A DNA stretch of 64,000 nucleotides from Flavobacterium pectinovorum. Its GTDB lineage: Bacteria > Bacteroidota > Bacteroidia > Flavobacteriales > Flavobacteriaceae. The position numbers and the translations under genes are program-made. Under the pieces are notes generated by a model, which saw only the letters and a program-made list of their open reading frames with translations, searched no databases and was not told the DNA's origin. Location of the stretch: assembly GCF_900142715.1 (NCBI RefSeq), contig NZ_FRBX01000004.1:434001-498000 (forward strand). The letters run 5' to 3'. The stretch's first letter is position 1, and each line of letters starts with the position of its first letter. This document shows, in pieces, positions 8,764-16,377 of the stretch.

Positions 8764-9168
8764 TTATAAAATGGGTTTAAAACGTTCGTTGAAATAATCA
8801 GTAATATCATCCCCAAACTCCTTAAAGTGATGTTCAAGAATGTTGTCAATATAGGAGTACAGTGTTGTCTTTTCTTCCCTGGTTAATTGCACAATGCGGA
8901 TTAACCTTTCGTGGTATTCGGGACGTATGTAAACAACCTTTCCGTTACGGCCTGAAGGAAACCGATTGACCAGAAATACCACCTCATAATCCAACTTCTT
9001 TGAAGAAGCAGTGCGGACTTTGTCTTTTGGTTTTGGTTCCTTCTGTATTTCCTTTTGCTGACTAGCTTCGGGTACAGTAGAAGACTTATTACCACTCATG
9101 ATGTTCATGATTAACTCTTCATCAACATCAGGTTTATCAAAGTCTTTTCTTCTTTTATCTATGGACAT
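8764..9168 (-). CDS. DUF3408 domain protein of the tra operon
   Basis: 134 aa. The variable N-terminal half is Lys- and Glu-rich. The conserved C-terminal half (LVNRFPSGRNGKVVYIRPEYHERLIRIVQL, here given in part: VYIRPEYHERLIRIVQL) is typical of DUF3408, found next to TraA in Bacteroidetes conjugative transposons and sometimes named TraB or TraC. The C-terminal part may be a ribbon-helix-helix-like DNA-binding fold; this is inference from small size and from pairing with a ParA-like ATPase. It lies 11 bp after traA and 3 bp before traD. Confidence 0.8.
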   Translation of the reverse strand: MSIDKRRKDFDKPDVDEELIMNIMSGNKSSTVPEASQQKEIQKEPKPKDKVRTASSKKLDYEVVFLVNRFPSGRNGKVVYIRPEYHERLIRIVQLTREEKTTLYSYIDNILEHHFKEFGDDITDYFNERFKPIL

Positions 9169-9179
9169 CCTTATGTGTT

Positions 9180-9947
9180 TTAGAGATTAACAATTTTTAA
9201 AAACTCCTCGACAAACAAATCTATTCTGGTTGCTTTCATAAGCTGTGGTTCGGCAGGTAGCAAACTTGACCGAAATACACTGTTGAGTGTATCATCCGTT
9301 TCTTTCCTAAAACGTTTACTATCCATTATTTTTGAGCTCATTACAGATAAATCAAGCTCGTTGATAACACTTTGATAAGCCTCGTATATTCCTGTCTTCT
9401 CCCGACCATCTACCTGATTCCAAAACATCCACATTTTTTGATCCTTATTACTCTCATCTGTTTCGGGTAAGCCAAGGAATGCTTTAGTAAAGCTCAACGT
9501 ACTTTCCATAACCAGACGGTCAGCACTGATTGGAGAAAAAATAAAATCCATTGTTCTTAAGGTAGTAAGCACACCTTTTGTATTGGCTGTACCAGGAAGG
9601 TCAAAAAAAATTATATCAGGCTCTATTGCAGATTCATTTACATATTCCAAAGCCTTTGACAAGGCATCCTCCGCTTTACAACTGATAATGGGATATGCCT
9701 TTTTATTGATACTTTGATACAACTTCATTGCAGCTCTTTTATGGTAGTTATTCTGCATAATCGTTTTCAAATCTCTTTCTCTCATATTGGCTAAACTGTG
9801 TTGTGGAAAATCACAATCCATTACAAGAACATTAAATCCTAAACGATAATGCAATACACTTGAAAGTAGTGCAGTCATAGTAGATTTTCCAACACCGCCC
9901 TTAGGCGTTGAAAAACTGATTTTTAAGGTTTTCATTTTTCTTTCCAT
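9180..9947 (-). CDS. traA: ParA-like ATPase TraA
   Basis: 251-255 aa ParA/MinD-family ATPase. The deviant Walker A PKGGVGKST lies at about residues 15-23, and the A' motif region reads IIFFDLPGTANTKG at about 113-126. Starts are possible at 9947 (MERKMKTLK) or 9935 (MKTLKISFS); the second looks like a normal ParA N-terminus. TraA heads the tra operon of Bacteroidetes conjugative transposons. Its role may be partition-like positioning of the element or of the mating complex, by analogy with ParA; this is not proven. Upstream is a 16-bp periodic repeat block that could be its binding region or that of the DUF3408 partner. Confidence 0.88.
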   Translation of the reverse strand: MERKMKTLKISFSTPKGGVGKSTMTALLSSVLHYRLGFNVLVMDCDFPQHSLANMRERDLKTIMQNNYHKRAAMKLYQSINKKAYPIISCKAEDALSKALEYVNESAIEPDIIFFDLPGTANTKGVLTTLRTMDFIFSPISADRLVMESTLSFTKAFLGLPETDESNKDQKMWMFWNQVDGREKTGIYEAYQSVINELDLSVMSSKIMDSKRFRKETDDTLNSVFRSSLLPAEPQLMKATRIDLFVEEFLKIVNL

Positions 9948-10104
9948 TTTTTAAATATTTATTGTTATACATTTTATTTGTTTGGCAGGTTTGAATATTG
10001 GTGTATTTGAATAGTACCTGTTTTCCGTATGCCTGTATTCCCTTTTTGAAAATTTCCTTGATTGTTGTTTGCTTTCCTTACAGCTTGGTGAGTAATAATT
10101 TTTA

Positions 10105-10189
10105 GCAAATGGTAAACGTTGCAAATGGCAAATTGCTTTACCATTTTTATGCTTTTACATTTTTACGCTTTTAAAACCTTATGCTTTTA
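10105..10189. repeat. Iteron-like block with exact 16-bp period
   Basis: Read in 16-bp steps from 10105, the sequence gives units GCAAATGGTAAACGTT, GCAAATGGCAAATTGC, TTTACCATTTTTATGC, TTTTACATTTTTACGC and TTTTAAAACCTTATGC. Thus GCAAATGG occurs at 10105 and 10121, and the TTAYGCTTTTA motif occurs three times with the same 16-bp step. An inverted pair TGGTAAA (10110) / TTTACCA (10137) lies across the junction. Regular spacing suggests a protein-binding array such as an operator or a partition site; this is inference. Confidence 0.6.
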
Positions 10190-10442
10190 TTCCAAAATAT
10201 CTGTATCCAAATACTCCTTTCTTATTTACGGGTACACATTTTTTATAACCTGCATTAAAACAATAAAGCAAATAAAGCGATTGAATTAGCTCCTTATTGA
10301 TGTGCGGTAGTGCTTGGCAATCAAAGGCAGAGTTTGTCTGGTGATTACATTACAAGATTCTTACAGCCAGATCTTTACTTTGTGAAATGATATTTATTAA
10401 CAGATTTATGCGAAGCATTTCGACAGAATGGAAACTAAGCAG

Positions 10443-10500
10443 AACGGCATCGAGCCGTTTTTCCCTGTTACATTTAATCCGTCCCGAAGGGCGGATTTTT
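10443..10500 (+). terminator. Two tandem terminator-like hairpins
   Basis: First hairpin: AACGGC (10443-10448), 5-nt loop, GCCGTT (10454-10459), then Ts to 10462. Second hairpin: ATCCGtCCC (from about 10477), loop GAA, GGGCGGAT, then TTTTT ending at 10500. Both have the U-tract on the plus strand, yet no plus-strand gene is seen upstream. They may end an unrecognised small RNA or form part of the transfer origin. Confidence 0.5.
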
Positions 10501-10516
10501 GTGTTCATCAGAACAC

Positions 10517-10572
10517 GGCAAGTTGTGTTTTGAGGCACCCTAAACCGGGTTAGTGCCTCAAAACAACTTGCC
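10517..10572. other. oriT: Candidate origin of transfer (oriT) inverted repeat
   Basis: Left arm 10517-10538 and right arm 10553-10572 pair over 20 bp (GGCAAGTTGT...TTTTGAGGCAC against GTGCCTCAAAACAACTTGCC), with only two extra bases (GT) in the left arm and a 14-nt loop. A GC-rich stretch CCCTGCTGGGGGC follows, then the mobA start about 65 bp downstream. A large inverted repeat just upstream of mobA and the relaxase gene is the usual oriT arrangement in mobilisable elements. The nick site cannot be placed from sequence alone. Confidence 0.6.
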
Positions 10573-10637
10573 CTGCTGGGGGCTGAAAAACACCTTCCGA
10601 AGTCAGGGTTTTGTGTAAGGATTAAAATGGACAAATT

Positions 10638-11075
10638 ATGGAAGAAAACAATAACAACAAACGCAGTAAGGGCGGTCGCACTCCAAAAGACGACCCCAGC
10701 ATTCACCGCCATGTATTTCGCCTGACGGACGTGGAAAATGCCAAACTAGTATCGCTTTTTGAAGCATCGGGAATGCCCAATAAAGCAAAATTTATCATTT
10801 CAATGCTGTTCAGCAAGGAGATGAAATCGGTTAAAATCGATAAGGGAACAGTTGATTTTTATATGCGGTTGACTTCGTTTCATAGTCAATTTCGCTCGGT
10901 AGGCGTGAATTATAACCAGATTGTAAAGCTGTTGTATCGTCATTTTTCCGAGAAAAAAGCAGCTGCTTTTCTATATAAATTGGAAAAACAGACTGCTGAA
11001 ATGGCGGTACTATGTCAAAAAATCATTCAGATAACCGAAGAATTTGAAGCAAAATATCTGAAAAAACAGCCTTAG
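10638..11075 (+). CDS. mobA: Mobilization accessory protein MobA (relaxosome component)
   Basis: 145 aa, basic. It has a Lys/Asn-rich head, then RTPKDDPSIHRHVFRLTDVENAKLVSLF, then GMPNKAKFIISMLF and SVGVNYNQIVKLLYRHFSEKK. The last segment matches the relaxosome accessory proteins called MobA in Bacteroidetes transposons (MobC-like elsewhere); these are ribbon-helix-helix-type proteins that bind oriT and help the relaxase. It starts just downstream of the candidate oriT and ends 2 bp before mobB, so the two are co-translated. Confidence 0.85.
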   Translation: MEENNNNKRSKGGRTPKDDPSIHRHVFRLTDVENAKLVSLFEASGMPNKAKFIISMLFSKEMKSVKIDKGTVDFYMRLTSFHSQFRSVGVNYNQIVKLLYRHFSEKKAAAFLYKLEKQTAEMAVLCQKIIQITEEFEAKYLKKQP

Positions 11076-11077
11076 AA

Positions 11078-12361
11078 ATGATAGCAAAAATAGGAAGAAG
11101 CGGAAATTTATACGGAGCATTAGCGTACAATCAGCTTAAAGTGGAGAATGAAAACGGGCAGATTTTGTTTGCCAATAAGATGATTGAAACCGCAAACGGT
11201 CGGTATTCTGTTGCACAATTAGCCCAATCTTTTGCACCTTATCTCATTGCCAACCGCAATACGGAGAAACATACGTTGCATATATCGCTCAATCCTGATC
11301 CGAAAGATAAGGTAAGTGACGACTGGTATATGGAGATGGCAGAAGCATATATGCAGGAGTTGGGTTACGGACAGCAGCCTTATGTGGTGTTCAAACATAC
11401 TGATATTGACCGCAGCCATATTCATATTGTATCGGTTTGCGTGAACGAAGAAGGCAAAAAAATCTCTGACAAGTTTGAAAAAATGCGGTCGATGAATATT
11501 TGCCGTGAACTCGAAAGGAAATACGATTTGATACCTGCAACAGATAAGGAACACAAACAGAACAACAAAGTTTTTCGCCCTGTTGATTACAAAGCTGGCG
11601 ATGTGAAAAGCCAAATATCTTCGGTAATTCGCCATTTGCCAAACTATTACAAATATCAAACTTTAGGAGAATTTAATGCCTTGCTTGCTCTTTTTAATGT
11701 TACCGCCGAAAAAGTGCAGGGCGAAGTGCAGGGAAAAATGCAGCAGGGTTTATTGTATTTCCCTTTAAATGAAAAAGGCGAAAGAGCAGGACATCCGTTC
11801 AAGGCTTCTTTATTCGGAAAGAATGCTGGGCTGCCTTCTTTGGAATTGCACTACGAGAAAAGCAAAGAAACTTTAAAAGACCACCCGGCAAAGCCAACTA
11901 TTACAGCTGCCGTTAACATTGCCCTAAAATCAACTAGTGATGAGATGGCTTTTAAAAAACATTTAGGCGACCAGGGAATTAACGTAGTAGTACGCAGAAA
12001 TGATACAGGACGTGTTTACGGAATCACCTTTATAGACCATAATTCTAAAACAGTATGGAACGGTTCACGACTCGGAAAAGACCTTTCAGCCAATACCTTT
12101 AATGATTACTGGAACAACGACATTAAACCGGAAATTAGGGGGCCGGTTGAACTACAATCGAAAATATCCTCATTAAATAATGCGGATTTTCCTGCAGAGG
12201 AACCCCATCATTTGTTCGACTTCCTGAATACTACTGAAAAACACGAAGACGGTTTGATTGAAGCTTTAGGCGGCTTATTGCCAGAAGCCAACGGCGATGA
12301 TTATCAGGAACAGGATTTTGCCAACAGAATGAAGAAGAAAAGAAAAAGGCCAAAAAGGTAG
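11078..12361 (+). CDS. mobB: Relaxase MobB
   Basis: 427 aa relaxase/mobilization nuclease that would nick oriT and stay attached to the transferred strand. The metal-binding histidine motif is HTDIDRSHIHIVSV at about residues 106-119, preceded by HTLHISLNPDPKD near residue 63. The start MIAKIGRSGNLYGALAYNQ is typical of the family, with the conserved aromatic residue (Tyr12 or Tyr17) as a likely nucleophile. The C-terminus is basic (RMKKKRKRPKR). It follows mobA by 2 bp. About 110 bp separate it from mobC. Confidence 0.93.
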   Translation: MIAKIGRSGNLYGALAYNQLKVENENGQILFANKMIETANGRYSVAQLAQSFAPYLIANRNTEKHTLHISLNPDPKDKVSDDWYMEMAEAYMQELGYGQQPYVVFKHTDIDRSHIHIVSVCVNEEGKKISDKFEKMRSMNICRELERKYDLIPATDKEHKQNNKVFRPVDYKAGDVKSQISSVIRHLPNYYKYQTLGEFNALLALFNVTAEKVQGEVQGKMQQGLLYFPLNEKGERAGHPFKASLFGKNAGLPSLELHYEKSKETLKDHPAKPTITAAVNIALKSTSDEMAFKKHLGDQGINVVVRRNDTGRVYGITFIDHNSKTVWNGSRLGKDLSANTFNDYWNNDIKPEIRGPVELQSKISSLNNADFPAEEPHHLFDFLNTTEKHEDGLIEALGGLLPEANGDDYQEQDFANRMKKKRKRPKR

Positions 12362-12470
12362 TAAGTAGCATTCAGCCAAATTATGTCGACACACTGCCAT
12401 TGACTACCATATTCCTATAGCCGAGCTGCACAGCCTTTAAATTCACGCCCGAACATTAAAAATTAAAATA

Positions 12471-14489
12471 ATGCAGGGAGAAGATGATTTAAGAGGACTT
12501 GCCAAAATTATGGCTTTTATGCGGGCAGTAAGTATTCTTTTGGTACTGATGCACCTTTATTGGTTTTGCTATGGTTATTTTATAGATCGCGGCTGGACTT
12601 TAGAGTTAATCAACAAAATATTAGGCAACTTTCAGCGAACCGCCGGATTGTTTTCGCATACTTTATATACCAAAGTATTTTCCGTGGTATTATTGGCACT
12701 AAGCTGTTTGGGGTCAAAGGGAGTTAAACACCAGAAGATGACCTGGACCAAAATTTATACTGCTTTGGCGATCGGGTTTGTATTTTTTTTCCTGAATACA
12801 CCTTTATTAAAGCTATCAGTAACTACCTCCACAATTCTTTATATCCTTACCACTGGTTTAGGATATATTGCTTTAATGGTAGCCGGAGTTTGGATCAGCC
12901 GATTGCTTCGTAACAATCTCATGGACGATGTTTTCAACAACGAGAACGAAAGTTTTATGCAGGAAACTACATTGATGGAAAACGAATATTCTGTCAATCT
13001 TCCCACGAAGTTTTATTACAAAGGAAAATGGAACAATGGCTGGATTAATATAGTCAATCCTTTTCGTGCAACGATTGTCTTAGGTACGCCCGGTTCGGGA
13101 AAATCTTATGCAATCGTAAACAATTACATCAAACAGCAGATTGAGAAAGGGTTTAGTATGTACATATACGATTTTAAATTTGATGATCTTTCTACAATTG
13201 CCTACAATCATTTATTGAAGCATAGGGACAAGTATAAAGTACAGCCCAAATTCTACGTGATAAACTTTGACGACCCGCGCAAGAGCCACCGTTGCAATCC
13301 CCTTAATCCAGATTTCATGACAGATATCTCGGATGCTTACGAGGCTGCTTACACCATAATGCTAAACCTCAACAGGTCGTGGATCCAAAAGCAAGGCGAT
13401 TTCTTCGTCGAGAGCCCGATTATCCTTTTGGCAGCCATAATATGGTATCTGAAAATCTATGACGACGGTAAGTATTGTACTTTTCCACATGCTATAGAAC
13501 TCTTGAATAAAAAATATTCAGACGTGTTTACGATTTTAACCTCATATCCCGATTTGGAAAACTATTTGTCGCCTTTCATGGATGCATGGCAGGGAGGCGC
13601 ACAAGACCAATTACAGGGACAGATAGCATCTGCAAAAATTCCTCTCTCAAGAATGATTTCGCCACAACTGTATTGGGTTATGACAGGCGATGATTTTTCC
13701 TTGGACATCAACAATCCGGCAGCGCCTAAGATACTATGCGTAGGTAATAACCCTGACCGCCAAAATATCTATTCTGCCGCACTGGGATTGTACAATTCAC
13801 GTATTGTAAAACTCATTAACAAAAAGGGGCAATTGAAGAGTTCGGTTATTATAGACGAGCTGCCCACTATCTACTTTAGAGGATTGGACAACCTTATTGC
13901 AACCGCCAGAAGTAATAAGGTAGCTGTTTGTTTGGGTTTTCAGGATTATTCTCAGCTGACAAGGGATTATGGCGACAAAGAGAGCAAGGTAATCCAGAAC
14001 ACCGTTGGGAATATTTTTAGTGGTCAAGTTGTGGGAGAAACTGCAAAAAGCCTTTCGGAGCGTTTCGGGAAAGTATTACAGAAAAGACAGAGTATGAGTA
14101 TCAACCGAAATGACACATCTACCTCAATATCTACTCAGTTGGACAGCCTAATACCAGCTTCGAAAATCTCAACATTGACGCAAGGTTTTTTTGTTGGTTC
14201 TGTATCGGACAATTTTGATGAACGTATCGAGCAGAAAATCTTCCATGCTGAAATTGTCGTGGATAATGAAAAGGTCGCTTCCGAAACTAAAAGGTACCAA
14301 AAAATACCTGAAATCTTATCTTTTATTGACGAAAACGGTAAAGATAATATGAAACATTCAATCGAAGGCAATTACAGACAGATTAAAGCGGATATTGTAC
14401 TGGTTATCGAAACTGAATTGGAACGTATAAAGAATGATCCCAATTTAAAGCACTTAGCACCAAAGGATAACCCTAAAGGGGATAAATAA
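12471..14489 (+). CDS. mobC: Type IV coupling protein MobC (VirD4/TraG-type ATPase, YWFCY domain)
   Basis: 672 aa ATPase that brings the relaxosome to the mating channel at the inner membrane. The N-terminus carries the YWFCY motif (HLYWFCYGYF, about residues 24-33) and several transmembrane helices up to about residue 145. Walker A is GTPGSGKS at about 204-211 and Walker B is SSVIIDELPTIY at about 457-468. The segment CLGFQDYSQL is the usual VirD4 sensor region. It lies in line with mobA and mobB. Full length, no disruption. Confidence 0.94.
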   Translation: MQGEDDLRGLAKIMAFMRAVSILLVLMHLYWFCYGYFIDRGWTLELINKILGNFQRTAGLFSHTLYTKVFSVVLLALSCLGSKGVKHQKMTWTKIYTALAIGFVFFFLNTPLLKLSVTTSTILYILTTGLGYIALMVAGVWISRLLRNNLMDDVFNNENESFMQETTLMENEYSVNLPTKFYYKGKWNNGWINIVNPFRATIVLGTPGSGKSYAIVNNYIKQQIEKGFSMYIYDFKFDDLSTIAYNHLLKHRDKYKVQPKFYVINFDDPRKSHRCNPLNPDFMTDISDAYEAAYTIMLNLNRSWIQKQGDFFVESPIILLAAIIWYLKIYDDGKYCTFPHAIELLNKKYSDVFTILTSYPDLENYLSPFMDAWQGGAQDQLQGQIASAKIPLSRMISPQLYWVMTGDDFSLDINNPAAPKILCVGNNPDRQNIYSAALGLYNSRIVKLINKKGQLKSSVIIDELPTIYFRGLDNLIATARSNKVAVCLGFQDYSQLTRDYGDKESKVIQNTVGNIFSGQVVGETAKSLSERFGKVLQKRQSMSINRNDTSTSISTQLDSLIPASKISTLTQGFFVGSVSDNFDERIEQKIFHAEIVVDNEKVASETKRYQKIPEILSFIDENGKDNMKHSIEGNYRQIKADIVLVIETELERIKNDPNLKHLAPKDNPKGDK

Positions 14490-14490
14490 A

Positions 14491-14510
14491 ACTAATATAT
14501 TAGTAGTTTT
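14491..14510 (+). terminator. Possible terminator after mobC
   Basis: The palindrome ACTAATATATTAGT (14491-14504) is followed by AGTTTTT, directly after the mobC stop codon. The stem is AT-rich and weak, so this is tentative. Confidence 0.35.
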
Positions 14511-14672
14511 TAATCCAGAAGGCATTTGCTGGCTAAATTTCAACAATACATTTAGGTAAAGGAACATTATTTTCTTTAACTTCGTTCGCGGTCGCCTTTA
14601 TAGCTCTGTTTCTTTTCGTCGCGTCGAAATTTTAGTAGCGAAACATTATCTGACATTTTTTAAAACGATTTA

Positions 14673-15707
14673 ATGAATAATCAACATTTATCAAATATTA
14701 AATTAGAAATTGGTCAATCTATTGCTGGGCAAACTAAAATTTATCTTGACACTAATTACTGGCTTAAAATTACAGACTGCAAAACAGAGAAAGATGCATT
14801 TTTATGTAATCTCCTTATTGAACTTGTAGAAACTAAAAAAGTAATCTTACCGATTAGTGAAATCACTTTTTGGGAGATTTTAAAGCAAAGTGATTTAAAG
14901 TCATTAAAGCGCTCAGCATTAATAATCGACAAATTATCGCAAGGAATTTCAATTGCTTGCGAAAAAGACCGTCAAAGATTAGAATTTCTCCATTTTGTAA
15001 AAGCTAATTCAGGGAAGCCACTATACAATTTAAACGAAATTGTTTGGAGTAAAATTTCCATAGTAATACTGTTGCCTATTTTTCTAAAATATGATCCAGA
15101 TACACTTAAACCAGGATTTATTAATTTTCTTAGTGACATTTCTTTTGAAAATATTTTAACTCAACTTCAAGCAAGCTCTAATTTAAAGCCATTTTACTAT
15201 AAAGATGATATAGACGCATTAAATCAGGGAAAAGAAAAACACAAAGATGAAAATAAAAACTTTCATGAAATGTACTTATCTGAATTAGGGGGCTATTTAC
15301 AAGAGTTTGAACAGGATTTAAATAGTTATTTTGAAGAATTCTATTTTGACGAAACAGGAAACAAAGTTTCAGATCAAGAGCGTCAGGATGTAAATTACAA
15401 AAGCTGGAAAAATATGATTTATAATTTATCGAAGTTAAAAAAACTCATTGATAAACTTCCCTCCTATAGAATATTTCCAGAAATGAACGCCGTTGCTAGA
15501 TGGAATACTAATCGTAAATATAAGGATGGAAATGATACATTCGATTTTTTACACGTTTCAGCAGCTTTACCTTACTTCGACTATTTTTTTACAGAACGAG
15601 AATTAAGAACTATGATTAAGCAAAGGAAATTAGATGAAATTTATAATTGCACAGTTTTAAGTAATATCGATGAAATTCTTGAAATTCTAAATCAAAACGC
15701 CACATAA
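14673..15707 (+). CDS. PIN-like domain protein (putative nuclease)
   Basis: 344 aa, soluble. An N-terminal PIN-type start is visible at about residues 22-31 (KIYLDTNYWLKI, Asp26). A conserved-looking acid follows in ISEITFWEILKQSD, and a C-terminal acidic cluster lies at about 287-315 (DTFDFLHVSAALPYFDYFFTERE). The last resembles the DxxH/DxxF...FTxD part of PIN nucleases, which carry three or four metal-binding acids. The middle is a helical insert of about 150 residues. No antitoxin partner is seen. It sits alone between mobC and the helicase gene, a gap where cargo is plausible. Codon use is AT-rich compared with mobC. An RNase or tRNase effector is possible but unproven. Confidence 0.55.
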   Translation: MNNQHLSNIKLEIGQSIAGQTKIYLDTNYWLKITDCKTEKDAFLCNLLIELVETKKVILPISEITFWEILKQSDLKSLKRSALIIDKLSQGISIACEKDRQRLEFLHFVKANSGKPLYNLNEIVWSKISIVILLPIFLKYDPDTLKPGFINFLSDISFENILTQLQASSNLKPFYYKDDIDALNQGKEKHKDENKNFHEMYLSELGGYLQEFEQDLNSYFEEFYFDETGNKVSDQERQDVNYKSWKNMIYNLSKLKKLIDKLPSYRIFPEMNAVARWNTNRKYKDGNDTFDFLHVSAALPYFDYFFTERELRTMIKQRKLDEIYNCTVLSNIDEILEILNQNAT

Positions 15708-16023
15708 TCGTCGCTAAAACGAGATTCCTAATTTCAGGTTACCGGAAATTCTATTTTCATGAAGAAAGTTCTATCTTGGCAGAGACAATGCAGTCCGTTA
15801 TATCAACATCCCAAGCGTTAGGTGAAACTTAATTAGAGAGTTTTTTAAACATAATCCTTAAACTATAAAAAAGAATAATTTGCTACAAATAAACAATGTA
15901 GGCAATCAAACAGAAATGGTAGATTAATTAATATCCTTATATATTTTCAAGTTTTTGAAAATATATAAAGATATTAACTCCCCCGACAGTTTCACTCCAG
16001 AGCAATCTTAATACTAAATAAAT
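15708..16023. other. Non-coding gap with a strong hairpin
   Basis: 316 bp, AT-rich. Near 15730-15750 there is a palindromic AATTTCaGGTtACCgGAAATT-like stretch (shown in parts: AATTTC, GGT, ACC, GAAATT) with one mismatched pair. The main feature is the long inverted repeat at 15928-15977, listed separately. No gene is seen. Confidence 0.6.
15928..15977. repeat. 23-bp inverted repeat with 4-nt loop
   Basis: Left arm 15928-15950 (begins TTAATATCC, ends TTTTCAA) pairs with right arm 15955-15977 (begins TTGAAAATA, ends GATATTAA) with a single mismatch. The loop is GTTT. There is no T-run, so it need not be a terminator. It lies about 45 bp before the small gene at 16024 and could be a processing or regulatory stem, a recombination remnant, or a protein site. 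Confidence 0.6.
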
Positions 16024-16347
16024 ATGATAGAAATAAATGACTTTTTAGAAAATAACTTATCAGCTATTAAAAATATCATTGCGGAATTTGAAATCGAAAT
16101 AGAATTTAGTTCACATGATTTTATCGAAAAATTTACGGACAAATATGAATCAGACTATATCAAAATGCTTGTCAAGTATCAAGAATCTGGTCACTCATTT
16201 AAAACTGTTCATAATCAGATAGCTTTATTTTTAAGTGCAAAAAAGGAATCATTAGGAATTTATAAAACTCAAAGAAAAGGAAGTGAAAATGTTAAAGGAA
16301 AAATTGACATTATACAATGGTGGATAAGATCAAAACCTATCACATAA
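16024..16347 (+). CDS. Small protein of unknown function
   Basis: 107 aa, mixed charge, no membrane segment. It begins MIEINDFLENNLSAIKNIIAEF and has a central SGHSFKTVHNQIALFL. The C-terminus is basic and aromatic (GKIDIIQWWIRSKPIT). The helical, KfrA/TnpR-like look of the HNQIALFLSAKK segment is not enough for a family call. It is convergent with the helicase gene, whose end is 30 bp away. A spaced ATG and continuous frame support a real gene. It is probably cargo. Confidence 0.5.
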   Translation: MIEINDFLENNLSAIKNIIAEFEIEIEFSSHDFIEKFTDKYESDYIKMLVKYQESGHSFKTVHNQIALFLSAKKESLGIYKTQRKGSENVKGKIDIIQWWIRSKPIT

Positions 16348-16377
16348 AACTTTAAACCTAAACATGAATCGGTCTTA

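Larger units (their letters stand above)
9948..10637. other. Non-coding region between divergent traA and mobA operons
   Basis: 690 bp with no convincing gene. It holds, in order: an AT-rich stretch that should contain the traA promoter, a five-unit 16-bp periodic block (10105-10189), an unremarkable stretch, two terminator-like hairpins (10443-10500), a large inverted repeat (10517-10572), and a GC-richer stretch leading to mobA. The last two parts are the likely origin of transfer. An antisense open frame overlapping mobA was rejected. Confidence 0.7.

Noticed and set aside
10350..10712. 120-aa minus-strand open frame
   Set aside because: It overlaps the mobA start and covers the oriT-like repeat and hairpins. 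Its composition looks like translated non-coding sequence, and no family is recognised.
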